The notes: generated from the sequence alone by a model not told the origin. A stretch of 64,000 nt of DNA from JAOPZW01 sp963788935 (GCA_963788935.1 CAWBIM010000004.1:1178001-1242000), one strand, 5' to 3'. Positions 9,855-18,763 are shown, counted from the first letter of the stretch. A program made the numbers and translations.

Positions 9855-11021
9855 TCAGCTGCGGACGAGCTCGCCACTCTCGGCGAGGCGGCCGCCCCCG
9901 CGGCCTCGGGTGAGGGCGTACATGGCCGAGACCGCGTACAGGACGGCGACGGCCGAGTACGCGGCCGTGTCCGAGGTGACCTCGGCGAGGCTGCCGCCGG
10001 CGAACGCGCCGATGCTGAAGCCGGACGCCCACGCGAGGTTGAAGTAGGCGAACGCGAAGCCGTGGTCGAGCCCGATGTGCTCCGCGCCGCCCGCGAGCAT
10101 CTTCATCGCGGGCACCCACAGGACCCCGAGCAGCCCGGACACCCCGATCACGATGATCGCCAGCCCGACCGCGGACGCGGGCAGCTGCACGACGATCAGC
10201 GCCGCGACGGTCACGACGAGGCCGAGGCGCACGACCGTGCGTGACCCGGCGCGGTCGGTGTAGCGGCCGACGGCGGGCGTGACGAGGCCCTCGACGCCGG
10301 CCGCGGCGAAGAACGTCAGGCCGAGCGCGAGCGCGGACGCGCCGAGCGCGTCGAGGCGCAGCGGGGCGAGGACGTCGAGCACGCCGAACGCGATCGCCGG
10401 CAGCGCGGTCAGCCACATCCCGGCGAGCATCGAGCGGTTGCGCAGCGCCTCGGCGGGCGTGGCGAGGGCCTGGCCCTCGGTCTCGTGGACCGGCTGCGTC
10501 CACGCCCACACCCCGAGCGCCAGGCCGAACACGACCGTCGAGGAGAACGCGACCTCCTGGCCGATGCCCCGCGCCACGGCGCCGACGACCGGCCCGAGCT
10601 GGACGCCGAAGATGGCGAAGCCCATCGCGCTGCCGAGCATCGCGCCCCGGCGCTCGCGCGGCGCCTCGCTCGCGACCCAGGTCATCCCGCCCGCCCACGA
10701 GAACGCGCCGCCGACGCCCTGCAGGAAGCGGGCGGCGTCGAGCACCGCGATCGACGCGCCGAACGCGAACGCCAGGCACGAGAACGACATGAGCGCGAGG
10801 CCGACGATGACGGTCGCCTTCACGCCCCAGCGCGCGATCGCCCAGCCCGCGGGCAGCGAGCCGAGCAGCGTCCCCGCGGCGTACGCGCCGGTGAGCACGC
10901 CCGCGCCGTTCTTGCCCAGGTCGAGGTCGTCGACGAGCTTCGGCAGCAGCGGCGTGATCGCCGCGTAGAACATCGTGTCGACGAGGACGATCGCGCCGAC
11001 GAGGAGGGTGAGGCGCCGCAC
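9855..11021 (-). CDS. Major facilitator superfamily transporter, 12 TM
   Basis: 388 residues, GTG start. About 12 membrane segments. The MFS motif after the second segment is recognisable as LPAGWAIARWGVKATVIVG (loop 2-3, GxxxxRxGxK). The segment RFLQGVGGAFSWAGGMTW resembles the motif of helix 4-5 in drug or sugar efflux MFS proteins. Substrate is unknown. It sits 12 bases after trpS and 49 bases before scpA, so it is probably part of one transcript, but a functional link is not apparent. Confidence 0.85.
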   Translation of the reverse strand: MRRLTLLVGAIVLVDTMFYAAITPLLPKLVDDLDLGKNGAGVLTGAYAAGTLLGSLPAGWAIARWGVKATVIVGLALMSFSCLAFAFGASIAVLDAARFLQGVGGAFSWAGGMTWVASEAPRERRGAMLGSAMGFAIFGVQLGPVVGAVARGIGQEVAFSSTVVFGLALGVWAWTQPVHETEGQALATPAEALRNRSMLAGMWLTALPAIAFGVLDVLAPLRLDALGASALALGLTFFAAAGVEGLVTPAVGRYTDRAGSRTVVRLGLVVTVAALIVVQLPASAVGLAIIVIGVSGLLGVLWVPAMKMLAGGAEHIGLDHGFAFAYFNLAWASGFSIGAFAGGSLAEVTSDTAAYSAVAVLYAVSAMYALTRGRGGGRLAESGELVRS

Positions 11022-11033
11022 GGGGGCGCGAGC

Positions 11034-12033
11034 CTACCGCCGCGGTGCCCCCACGCCCATGGCCTCGCGGACGTCGGCCATGGTCTCGGCCGCGAGCGCG
11101 CGCGCCTTGTCCGCGCCCTGCGCGAGGATCGCCTCGAGCCGGTCCTGGTCGGGCCGGATCTCGGCGTAGCGCTCGCGGACCGGGGCGAGCATCCCGACGA
11201 CGGCCTCGGCGACGGCACCCTTCAGGTCGCCGTAGCCGCGGGCCGACGCCATGTCGGCCTCGACGGCGTCCGGGGTGACCCCGCGGGCGACGGCGAGGAC
11301 GTCGATGAGGTTGCTGACGCCGGGCTTGTCCGGGGCGCGGCGGATCTCGGTCCCCGAGTCGGTGACCGCGCGCTTGACCTTCTTCTCGATCGTCTTCGGG
11401 TCGTCGAGGACGAGCACGGTGCCGTCCTCGGTGCCGCCGGTGGTCGACATCTTCCGGGTCGGCTCCTGGAGGTCCATGATCCGCGCCCCGACCTCGGGGA
11501 TCCGGTGCTCGGGCACGACGAGGATCTCCTTGCCGAAGCGGGCGTTGAAGCGCCGCGCGACGTCGCGCATGAGCTCGAGGTGCTCGCGCTGGTCCTCGCC
11601 GACGGGCACCTCGTGGGCGCGGTAGGCGAGCACGTCCGCGGCCTGGAGGACCGGGTAGAAGAGCAGGCCCGCGGACACGAGCTCGCGCTGGGCGAGCGAC
11701 TTGTCGCGGAACTGGTGCATCCGGTTGAGCTCGCCGATGGCGGTCACCGAGGAGAGCAGCCAGCAGAGCTCGGTGTGCTCGTGCACGTCGGACTGGCGGA
11801 AGAGGATGCAGCGGTCGGGGTCGAGGCCCGCGGCGATGAGGATCGCGGTCGTGTCGTACAGGCGCTCGCGCAGCTCGGACGGGGTCGTAGGCGACGGTGA
11901 TCGCGTGCAGGTCGACGATGCAGTAGATCGCCGGGTCGCCGCGGTCCTGGCCGTCGACGTACTGGCGGATCGCGCCGATGTAGTTGCCGAGGTGCTTGCG
12001 GCCGGTGGGCTGGATGCCGGAGAAGATGCGCAC
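11034..12033 (-). CDS. trpS: Tryptophanyl-tRNA synthetase, with one-base frameshift
   Basis: GTG start at 12033 reads MRIFSGIQPTGRKHLGNYIG, the class Ic start with the HIGH-type motif as HLGN. The frame runs 51 codons to AITVAYDP. The rest of the enzyme continues one base further on (SELRERLYDTTAIL...) to the stop at 11034, including GEDQREH, the KMSKS-like KMSTT loop and the DLKGAVAEA tail. Joined length would be about 333 residues, normal for bacterial TrpS. The shift maps to a run of four G on the plus strand at 11881-11884, where three G would restore DPSELR. Only trpS in the window, and TrpS is essential, so a sequencing insertion is likely. Confidence 0.88.
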
Positions 12034-12057
12034 GGGCCGACGAATCTAGCGATCGCC

Positions 12058-12105
12058 CCGGAGTCCCTCGGCGCGTGGGGGGTGACGCCACGCCGAGGGC
12101 TCCGG
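12058..12105. promoter_or_regulatory. Long imperfect palindrome in the trpS / DUF1360 divergent region
   Basis: The arms (about 12058-12078 and 12088-12105) pair over 18 bases with one bulged T and a two-base bulge, around a loop of about 9 bases. It lies 25 bases upstream of the trpS GTG and, on the other side, 163 bases upstream of the DUF1360 start. Because both neighbours point away from it, it is not a transcription terminator for either. It could be a leader hairpin of the trpS mRNA or a protein-binding site. I saw no T-box features. The rest of 12106-12267 holds no ORF that I can support. Confidence 0.5.
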
Positions 12106-12267
12106 AGCAACGCCCCGCATGACCGGCCCCCGGGGGGCATGTGGGCCGGGCGGCGCGGAGCGCGCTGGCCCCGAGGTTGCCCGTCGGCCCGCGTTTTATG
12201 CCTCCCTGGGCGCGCTTTCGACGGACGGTCGTTCCCCCTGGGGCGACGGTGGGTAGGCCCGGTCGTC

Positions 12268-12828
12268 GTGGCCCGACCCGACCCGACCGATCGCGACCGC
12301 GCCGCGGAGCCGGCGCGCCCGCGCGACTACGCCGCCCTGAGCGCCGGCTGGGGCGCGGCCCTCGGCACCCTGCTCGTCGCCGCCCGCGACAAGGGCGACG
12401 AGCCCGTCCACCCCGCCGAGATCGTCCCGCTCGGGATCGCGACCTTCGCGCTGGCCAAGCTCGTCGCCAAGGAGAAGGTCGACGCGTGGGTCCGCGAGCC
12501 GTTCGTCGAGGAGCGTCCGGACGGCGGCGTGGCGCCGAAGGGCCACGGCCTGCGCTACGCGGTCGGCGAGCTGCTGACCTGCACGCGCTGCGTGGGGACC
12601 TGGAGCGCGCTGGGCCTGGTGGCCCTGCGCGTGACCCGCCCGCGCGAGGCCCGCGTCGTCACCGCCGTCCTCGGCGCGAGCGCCGTGAACGACGTCGCGC
12701 AGGCCGGCTTCAACTGGGTCTGCGCGCGGTCCAACGCGGCGCAGGCGGCCGCCTCGACCTCGACGCTCGAGGCGACCGAGGCCGAGGAGCGGGTCGCGTG
12801 GCGGCGGGAGGCGCGGTTCCGGCGGTAG
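12268..12828 (+). CDS. DUF1360 family membrane-associated protein
   Basis: 186 residues from a GTG at 12268. It contains the DUF1360 core: a hydrophobic helix LGIATFALAKLVAKEKV, then GELLTCTRCVGTWSALGLV (about 92-110, with CxxC and GxW), and a second helix VVTAVLGASAVNDVAQAGF. The C-terminus is charged. Family function is unknown; members resemble small sporulation or membrane proteins. Divergent from trpS. Upstream GTG or ATG codons are possible, but coding-like composition begins near this one. Confidence 0.75.
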   Translation: MARPDPTDRDRAAEPARPRDYAALSAGWGAALGTLLVAARDKGDEPVHPAEIVPLGIATFALAKLVAKEKVDAWVREPFVEERPDGGVAPKGHGLRYAVGELLTCTRCVGTWSALGLVALRVTRPREARVVTAVLGASAVNDVAQAGFNWVCARSNAAQAAASTSTLEATEAEERVAWRREARFRR

Positions 12829-12840
12829 GGGCGGTGCGTT

Positions 12841-12888
12841 GGCCGCGGCGTCCCGCTCGCGGCGTCGGCGCCGGGACGCCGCGCGGCC
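12841..12888 (+). terminator. GC-rich terminator hairpin after the DUF1360 gene
   Basis: An 11-base perfect stem (12845-12855 with 12872-12882, GCGGCGTCCCG), extended outward with a small bulge to 12841/12888, begins 13 bases after the stop. No T-run follows, so it would be a U-less hairpin terminator. Inference from position and pairing. Confidence 0.5.
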
Positions 12889-12951
12889 GGACGGCTCGGC
12901 GAGGGGAAGGTGGACGAGCGGCGGTCGGCCCCGGCCGGAGCGGTCCGCGCC

Positions 12952-12980
12952 CACTTTTGCCCCTCCGTTGGGGCAAAGTG
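12952..12980. terminator. Hairpin between convergent DUF1360 and gcvPB
   Basis: Arms CACTTTTGCCCC and GGGGCAAAGTG pair with a single bulged T around the loop TCCGTT. It lies between two convergent genes, 124 bases after one stop and 133 bases after the other, and could serve both directions. The remainder of this 284-base gap has no supported gene. Confidence 0.5.
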
Positions 12981-13112
12981 AGCGCGCACGACGGTGACTG
13001 CGCGTCGCGGGAGCGCCACCGACGCCGCGGCCGCCTTCCCTTACCGCGCCGTCCGCTAGCCCAGAGACTCACCGCCGGCGTCCGAGCGGACCGCCACAGA
13101 CCCGCGCCCCGC

Positions 13113-14684
13113 TTACGCCTCGTCCAGCGCCTGCCGGATCACCGGCCGCTTCGCCGCCCCCGCCTCGTCCAGCCGGCGCACCGGGGTCGTGTACGGGGCG
13201 TTGCGCGCCACCTCCGGGTCCTCGGCGGCCTCGCGGAGGATCTCGGCCAGCGCGTCGGCGAAGCCGTCGAGCGTCTCGCGGGTCTCGGTCTCCGTCGGCT
13301 CGATGAGCAGCGCCTCGTCGACGATGAGCGGGAAGTAGACCGTCGGCGGGTGGACGCCGTGGTCGAGCAGGCGCTTGGCGAGGTCGAGCGTACGGACCTT
13401 CAGGTCGCGCTTCATCGGCGCGCCCGAGAGCACGAACTCGTGCATGCAGACCTCGCCGAACGCGAGCGGGAGGTGCTCGGCGACGCCGAGGTCGCGCAGG
13501 CGCGCGATGAGGTAGTTGGCGTTCAGGACGGCGACCTCGGACGCGTCGCGCAGGCCCTCGGCCCCGAGCGAGCAGATGTACGCGTACGCCCGCACGAAGC
13601 AGCCGTAGTTGCCCTGGAACCCGCGCAGCCGGCCGATCGACTTCGGGTGCTCGAAGCTCAGGTCGAACGTCGCGTCGCCGGCGGCGCCGTTCTCGGCCCC
13701 GGCGCCCTCGCCGCGCACGATCCGCGGCACCATGAGATACGGCTCCATCCGCTCGGACACGGCGATCGGGCCGCTGCCCGGACCGCCGCCGCCGTGGGGC
13801 TGGGTGAACGACTTGTGCAGGTTGAAGTGCACGATGTCGAAGCCCATGTCGCCCGGGCGCGTGATGCCCATGATCGCGTTGAGGTTCGCGCCGTCGTAGT
13901 ACGCGGTCGCGCCCGCGTCGCGCACGATCTCCGTGATCTGCTCGATGTTCGGGTCGAAGATCCCGAGCGTGTTCGGGTTCGTGAGCATGAGGCAGGCGAC
14001 CGTGTCGTCGGCCTTGGCCTTGAGGTCCTCGATGTCCACGCCGCCCTCGGCGTTCGAGGCCACCTTCACGACCTCGAGCCCCGCCATCGTCACCGTCGCG
14101 GGGTTCGTGCCGTGCGCGGTGTCCGGCGTGAGGACCTTCGTCCGGCCGTGGTCGCCGCGGTCCTCGTGGTAGGCGCGGCTGAGCAGCACGCCGGCGAGCT
14201 CGCCGTGCGACCCCGCGCTCGGCTGCAGCGACACGTGCGGCAGCCCCGCGACCTCGCCCAGCGCGCGCTCGAGGCGCCACATCAGCTCGAGGGCGCCCTG
14301 GGCCCGGGCCGGGTGCTGGCGCGGGTGCAGCCGCGCGTGGCCGGGCAGCGCCGCCACCCGCTCGTGCAGGCGCGGGTTGTGCTTCATCGTGCACGAGCCG
14401 AGCGGATAGAAGCCCGAGTCGAGGTCGAAGTTGCGCTTCGACAGCCGCACGTAGTGGCGGACGAGCTCGGGCTCGCTCACCTCAGGAAGCCGGGCCGGGC
14501 CGGACCGGCGGTACTCGGCCGGGAGCAGCTGCTCCCCGTCGACCTCGGGGACGTCGAGCTCGGGGCACGTGAACGCGCGCCGGCCGGGCGCGCCCTTCTC
14601 GAAGATCGTGCGCGCCTGCTCGCGCTGGAGCGGGCCCTGCATGCCGGCGGCGGCCGGCGCGGTCACGGCGACGTCCTGGCTCAT
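13113..14684 (-). CDS. gcvPB: Glycine dehydrogenase (decarboxylating), subunit 2 (P-protein C-terminal half)
   Basis: 523 residues from the ATG at 14684, which overlaps the gcvPA stop by 4 bases. It carries the PLP site with the Schiff-base lysine in HFNLHKSFTQPHGGGGPG (about residue 290-307) and the conserved block AYYDGANLNAIMG. The N-terminus (RTIFEKGAPGRRAF) and SFYPLGSCTMK-like segment (GFYPLGSCTMKHNPR) match GcvPB. With GcvPA it forms the split P-protein that decarboxylates glycine and passes the aminomethyl group to lipoyl-GcvH. Confidence 0.96.
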   Translation of the reverse strand: MSQDVAVTAPAAAGMQGPLQREQARTIFEKGAPGRRAFTCPELDVPEVDGEQLLPAEYRRSGPARLPEVSEPELVRHYVRLSKRNFDLDSGFYPLGSCTMKHNPRLHERVAALPGHARLHPRQHPARAQGALELMWRLERALGEVAGLPHVSLQPSAGSHGELAGVLLSRAYHEDRGDHGRTKVLTPDTAHGTNPATVTMAGLEVVKVASNAEGGVDIEDLKAKADDTVACLMLTNPNTLGIFDPNIEQITEIVRDAGATAYYDGANLNAIMGITRPGDMGFDIVHFNLHKSFTQPHGGGGPGSGPIAVSERMEPYLMVPRIVRGEGAGAENGAAGDATFDLSFEHPKSIGRLRGFQGNYGCFVRAYAYICSLGAEGLRDASEVAVLNANYLIARLRDLGVAEHLPLAFGEVCMHEFVLSGAPMKRDLKVRTLDLAKRLLDHGVHPPTVYFPLIVDEALLIEPTETETRETLDGFADALAEILREAAEDPEVARNAPYTTPVRRLDEAGAAKRPVIRQALDEA

Positions 14685-16081
14685 GACGCGGCCCCCGCCG
14701 GGACGCGGCCGCCGCGCTCGGCCGCGACCGCCGCCCCCAGCACGGCGGCGAGGCGGTCGATGTCGGCGCGCGAGCGCCGCTCGGTGATCGCGACGAGCAG
14801 ACCGTTCTCGAACTCGGGGTAGTCCGCGCCGAGCGGGACCCCGGCCGCGACGCCCTCGGCCGCGCAGCGGGCGAGCACGGCGTCGACCCCATCCCGCCCG
14901 CCCACATCGATGCGCACCGCGAACTCGCGCACGACCGGCCGCGTGTGCAGCGCCTCGACCCCGTCGAGACCCGCGAGCGTCTCGCGCGCGTAGTGCGTGC
15001 GCTGGAGCAGCAGCTCGGCGAGCTCCACGAGCCCTTCGCGCCCGAGCCACGCCAGATAGACGACCCCGCCGAGCGCGTTCAGCGCCTGGGCGGTGCAGAT
15101 GTTCGACGTCGCCTTCTCGCGGCGGATGTGCTGCTCGCGCGTCTGCAGCGTCAGCACGAAGCCGCGGCGGCCGTCGACGTCGCGGGTCTCCCCCGCGATC
15201 CGGCCGGGCATGCGCCGCAGGTACGCCTCGGTGGCGGCGAAGAACCCGAACGACGGGCCGCCGAAGTCGAGCCGGTTGCCGAGCGTCTGCCCCTCCCCCA
15301 CGGCGACGTCGACGCCGCACTCGCCCGGCGGCTTGAGGATCCCGAGCGGGATCGGGTCGTAGGCGCCGATGACGACGGCCGGCGAGTCCTTCGCGGCGTC
15401 CGCCAGCGCGGTCGCGTCCTCGACCGCGCCGAGGTAGTTCGGGTTCTGGAAGATGACGGAGCCCGTGTCCTGGTCGATGGCCCCGGCCCAGGCGTCGAGG
15501 TCGGTGACCCCGTCGCGGAGGTCGACCTCGACCACCTCGACCCCGTAGCCCGCGGCGGTCGTGCGCAGCGTCTCGCGGCTGTGCGGGTGCACGCCGCGCG
15601 AGACCACGACGCGCCCCTTGCCGTTGGCGATCTTCGCGAGGTACGCGGCGGCCGCGACGGCGCTCGGGCCCTCGTACACGCTCGCGTTCGAGACCGGCAG
15701 GGCGGTCAGCTCGCTGATCGCCGTCTGGTACTCGAACATCACCTGCAGGCCGCCCTGGGAGACCTCCGGCTGGTAGGGCGTGTACGGCGTCAGGTACTCC
15801 GAGCGCTCCATGAGCATGTCGACCACGGCCGGGACGTAGTGGTCGTACATCCCGCCCCCGAGGAACGTGATCTCCTCCTCGGCCGACACGTTGCGCGCGG
15901 CGAGGTCGCGCAGGTGCGCGTAGACCTCCTGCTCCGGCAGCCCGGCCGGCAGGTCGAGCGCCCGGCCGAGGCGCACGCCCGCGGGCACCTGGCGCTCGAA
16001 CAGCTCCTCGAGCGACCCGACGCCGATGGCCGCGAGCATCGCCCGCAGGTCCTCCGGCGTGACGCTCGTGTACCGGCTCAC
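14681..16081 (-). CDS. gcvPA: Glycine dehydrogenase (decarboxylating), subunit 1 (P-protein N-terminal half)
   Basis: 466 residues from a GTG at 16081 overlapping the gcvH stop (GTGA). Opens with RYTSVTPEDLRAML and contains FLGGGMYDHYVPAVVD, TPYTPYQPEVSQGG and VFEYQT-like sequence (MFEYQTAISELT). All are conserved in the N-terminal half of glycine decarboxylase. This half supports substrate and interface contacts, while the PLP lysine is on GcvPB. The split subunits are normal for many bacteria and archaea. Confidence 0.96.
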   Translation of the reverse strand: MSRYTSVTPEDLRAMLAAIGVGSLEELFERQVPAGVRLGRALDLPAGLPEQEVYAHLRDLAARNVSAEEEITFLGGGMYDHYVPAVVDMLMERSEYLTPYTPYQPEVSQGGLQVMFEYQTAISELTALPVSNASVYEGPSAVAAAAYLAKIANGKGRVVVSRGVHPHSRETLRTTAAGYGVEVVEVDLRDGVTDLDAWAGAIDQDTGSVIFQNPNYLGAVEDATALADAAKDSPAVVIGAYDPIPLGILKPPGECGVDVAVGEGQTLGNRLDFGGPSFGFFAATEAYLRRMPGRIAGETRDVDGRRGFVLTLQTREQHIRREKATSNICTAQALNALGGVVYLAWLGREGLVELAELLLQRTHYARETLAGLDGVEALHTRPVVREFAVRIDVGGRDGVDAVLARCAAEGVAAGVPLGADYPEFENGLLVAITERRSRADIDRLAAVLGAAVAAERGGRVPAGAAS

Positions 16082-16464
16082 GACAGGCTCGCCTCGTAGG
16101 CCTTCGCGTCGAGCAGCGCGTCCTTCTCGGCGGGGTCGGAGAGCTTGACCTTGACCATCCAGCCCTCGCCGTACGGGTCGTCGTTGATGGCCTCGGGCTT
16201 GTCGCCGAGCGTCGTGTTGACCTCGACGATCTCGCCCGACATCGGCGCGATGACGTCCGAGACGGCCTTGACCGATTCGACCTCGGCGTACGACTCGTCC
16301 TTCGTGATCGTGCTGCCGACGTCCGGCGGGTCGAAGAACACGACCTCGCCCAGCGCGTCCTGGGCGAACCACGTGATGCCGAACGTGGCGGTGTCGCCGT
16401 CGAGGCGGACCCAGTCGTGCTCGGCGTGGTAGAGCAGTTCGTCGGGGTAGCTGGCGTCAGCCAT
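16078..16464 (-). CDS. gcvH: Glycine cleavage system H protein
   Basis: 128 residues. The lipoylation lysine lies in EVESVKAVSDV (Lys near residue 64), the standard H-protein site. Sequence begins YPDELLYHAEHDWVRLDGD and ends with the usual acidic C-terminus. It shuttles the aminomethyl intermediate between the P and T proteins and is reoxidised by dihydrolipoamide dehydrogenase, whose gene is not in this window. Its start overlaps the gcvT stop by 8 bases. Confidence 0.97.
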   Translation of the reverse strand: MADASYPDELLYHAEHDWVRLDGDTATFGITWFAQDALGEVVFFDPPDVGSTITKDESYAEVESVKAVSDVIAPMSGEIVEVNTTLGDKPEAINDDPYGEGWMVKVKLSDPAEKDALLDAKAYEASLS

Positions 16465-17542
16465 CTCGCTCCTTGGAGTAGAGGGGCCGCTCGGCCACGA
16501 CGGCTTCGCGGGTCTTGCCTCGGACGTCGATCTCGATCGCGGTGCCGACCTCGGCGCGGTCGGCGGGCAGATAGCCCAGGCCGATCCCGACGTCGAGGCA
16601 CGGCGACAGCGTGCCGCTCGTGACCACGCCGCCGCCCGCGATCGCGTTGCCCGCCCGCGGGATGCCCGGGCCCGTGAGGCGGAGCGGGCGCAGGCGCTCG
16701 GACGGCCCGGCCTCGCGCACGGCGCGCACCGCGTCCGACCCGATGAAGCCGGTGTCCTCCTTGCAGCACCACCCGAGGCCGGCCTCGATCGGGCCGCGCT
16801 CCTCGGTCAGGTCGTTGCCGTACAGCGGCAGGCAGGCCTCGAGGCGCAGCGTGTCGCGGGCGCCGAGTCCCGTCGGCGTCGCACCGCGGCGGACGAACTC
16901 GTCCCACAGCGCGCCGGCGTCCTCGGGGGCGCACAGGACCTCGACGCCGTCCTCGCCCGTGTAGCCCGTCCCGCAGACGAGCGCCGAGCGGCCGAGCAGC
17001 ATGCGCGTGGCGATGGTCCATCGGGCGGGCAGCGGCGCGTCGGCGACGGTCTGGACGGACTCGCGCGCCTGCGGGCCCTGCACGGCCATCATCGCGTAGC
17101 GGTCGACCGCGTCGGTCACCTCGGCGTCGAAGCCGTCGGCGTGCTTGACGAACCAGGCGAGATCCCCGTCGTGGTTCGCGGCGTTCGTGACCGTCAGATA
17201 GCGGTCCGGGGCGAGACGGTAGGTGACGAGATCGTCGAGGATTCCGCCGTCCTCGCGGCAGAGGACCGCATACTGCGCACCCCCGACGGGCAGGGCGTCG
17301 ACATCGTTCGAGATCAGCCGCTGCAGCAGGGCGCCGGCTCCGGCGCCGGAGCACTCGATCTGGCCCATGTGCGAGACGTCGAAGACGCCCGACGCCGTCC
17401 GCACGCCCACGTGCTCGTCGCGGATGCCGTGGTACTGGACGGGCATCTCCCATCCGGCGAACGGAACCATCCGGGCCGCCGCGGCGACGTGACGGTCGTA
17501 CAGGGGCGTGCGCCTCAGGGTCTGCGAGGGGGCTTCGGCCAC
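16457..17542 (-). CDS. gcvT: Aminomethyltransferase (glycine cleavage T protein)
   Basis: 361 residues from a GTG at 17542, the first start that gives a standard-length T protein (AEAPSQTLRRTPLYDRHV). The folate-binding core includes MVPFAGWEMPVQY, GVFDVSHMGQ, and the catalytic Asp region ALLQRLISNDVDAL. GTGYTGEDGVEV and the C-terminal GLGYLPADRAEVGT are also present. It releases ammonia and transfers the methylene to tetrahydrofolate. First gene of gcvT-H-PA-PB. I looked upstream (17543-17737) for a glycine riboswitch and did not recognise one. Confidence 0.95.
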   Translation of the reverse strand: MAEAPSQTLRRTPLYDRHVAAAARMVPFAGWEMPVQYHGIRDEHVGVRTASGVFDVSHMGQIECSGAGAGALLQRLISNDVDALPVGGAQYAVLCREDGGILDDLVTYRLAPDRYLTVTNAANHDGDLAWFVKHADGFDAEVTDAVDRYAMMAVQGPQARESVQTVADAPLPARWTIATRMLLGRSALVCGTGYTGEDGVEVLCAPEDAGALWDEFVRRGATPTGLGARDTLRLEACLPLYGNDLTEERGPIEAGLGWCCKEDTGFIGSDAVRAVREAGPSERLRPLRLTGPGIPRAGNAIAGGGVVTSGTLSPCLDVGIGLGYLPADRAEVGTAIEIDVRGKTREAVVAERPLYSKERDG

Positions 17543-17737
17543 TCGTCGGCGGACGTTACCAGCGGCCTGAGCGCCGCCGACGGCCGCACGGTGCGCGAGT
17601 ACGCACGCGGCGTGCGGGGTCGCGTCCCGGGATCCGCGGGGTGTGCGCTTCGCGGCGGCCCGTCGCGGGCGCGAGCATCCGTGCGCTCGCGTGTCCTGCG
17701 TGGAGCCTCCGGAACCGTGGATGGCCAGGAAGGGCCC

Positions 17738-18358
17738 GTGGATCACAACCCCAGTCGACCGAACGACCGCGTCGCCCGACGCGGCGCACACGGCTGGGCG
17801 CTCGCCCTCCTCGTGGCCGTGGTGGCGGCCGGTGCCGTCCCCGCGGGCGCAGGCGCGATGACGCCGGGCGGCCCGGGGGCCCCGACCCCGCCGAGGCCCA
17901 CGCCCGACCCGCCGGCGCCGCGCCCGCCGACGCCGACGATGCCGATCCCGACGCCCCCGGCGCCGACGACCCCGGCGCCCGCGCACGCGCCGCGCCCGGT
18001 CGCTCCGCGCCCGACCGCCGGCGGCACCGGCGCCGCCGGCGACGCGTCGCTCGCGGTCCGGCGCCTGTCGGTCCGCGCGCAGGTCGATCTGACGCCCGAC
18101 CGCCCCGCACGCTTCACGGTCGCCTTCGTCCCACCGGCCGGGTGCCTGGTCGCCGAGGTCCGGCTCTACCGCCGCACGGGGTCGCGCCCGCGGACGATGC
18201 TGGTGCGGCGCTCGGTCGCGGTGAAGAGCGGCCGCAAGGCGACGGTGCACCTCGAGGTCAGGGGCCTGCGGGCCGGGCGCTACGAGGTCTCGGTGCGCGC
18301 CGGCGCCGGGCGGGCGACGCTGGGCCCGGCCGTCGTGGCGCGGCTGCGAGTCGACTGA
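17738..18358 (+). CDS. Secreted proline/threonine-rich protein with C-terminal beta domain
   Basis: 206 residues. The GTG at 17738 is preceded by AGGAAGGG at good spacing, which decides the start. An N-terminal export signal (about 20-45, WALALLVAVVAAGAVPAGAGA) is followed by an approximately 65-residue linker of Pro/Thr/Ala repeats. A C-terminal domain of about 100 residues has alternating strands (VRRLSVRAQVDLTPDRPARF ... RAGRYEVSVRAG) ending in a DUF-like immunoglobulin or FixG-like fold. Probably cell-surface or secreted. No family is recognised with certainty. Divergent from gcvT. Confidence 0.6.
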   Translation: MDHNPSRPNDRVARRGAHGWALALLVAVVAAGAVPAGAGAMTPGGPGAPTPPRPTPDPPAPRPPTPTMPIPTPPAPTTPAPAHAPRPVAPRPTAGGTGAAGDASLAVRRLSVRAQVDLTPDRPARFTVAFVPPAGCLVAEVRLYRRTGSRPRTMLVRRSVAVKSGRKATVHLEVRGLRAGRYEVSVRAGAGRATLGPAVVARLRVD

Positions 18359-18436
18359 GCCGGCCGGGCGCGGGCGTGCGGAACGGCGCCTCGCGGATGC
18401 TCCGCGGGCGCCGGTCGGCGAAATCGGTGCGGCGCT

Positions 18437-18571
18437 CTAGCTGTCCTGCGTCTTCTTCGACGGGTAGACGCGGACGAGCAGATCGTGCAGCAGCTCGTCG
18501 AGGTCCTCCGTCGTCGCAGCCTTGATGAGCTTGAGGTGGTCCTTCAGGTCGTCGGCGGTCATGTCCGGCAT
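18437..18571 (-). CDS. Small acidic helical protein, 44 residues
   Basis: Starts MPDMTADDLKDHLKLIKAA and ends YPSKKTQDS. A good Shine-Dalgarno (GGGGGAGCAGG on the minus strand) lies just before the ATG at 18571, which supports this start over a longer in-frame one at 18718. Predicted two short amphipathic helices, many Asp/Leu. It lies 192 bases downstream of ftsZ on the same strand. No recognised family; real-gene status rests on the ribosome binding site and the protein-like composition. Confidence 0.45.
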   Translation of the reverse strand: MPDMTADDLKDHLKLIKAATTEDLDELLHDLLVRVYPSKKTQDS

Positions 18572-18763
18572 GTCCTGCTCCCCCCAGGTGTACGAGAACG
18601 GTCGAGAGTGCGGGTCTAGCCTCGCGTCCGCTCCGCATGGCGACAAGGGGGATTTCCACACTCTTCGGTGCGCTTCCGCGCCCCTTGGGCCACACTTTTG
18701 GGGATGTGCGGGCCTCATCGGCCCGTTGCGCCGTATTCCGGACTTAGGCGGCGCGGACCGCCG

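Noticed and set aside
12034..12267. T-box type leader for trpS
   Set aside because: No antiterminator or T-box core sequence seen; only a plain palindrome.
17543..17737. Possible glycine riboswitch upstream of gcvT
   Set aside because: I looked for the paired glycine aptamer core on the minus strand and did not find it; a covariance model search would be needed to exclude it.
18709..18725. Six-pair hairpin CGGGCC/GGCCCG downstream of ftsZ as terminator
   Set aside because: Too short in DNA of this GC content and without a T-run; such stems occur by chance.
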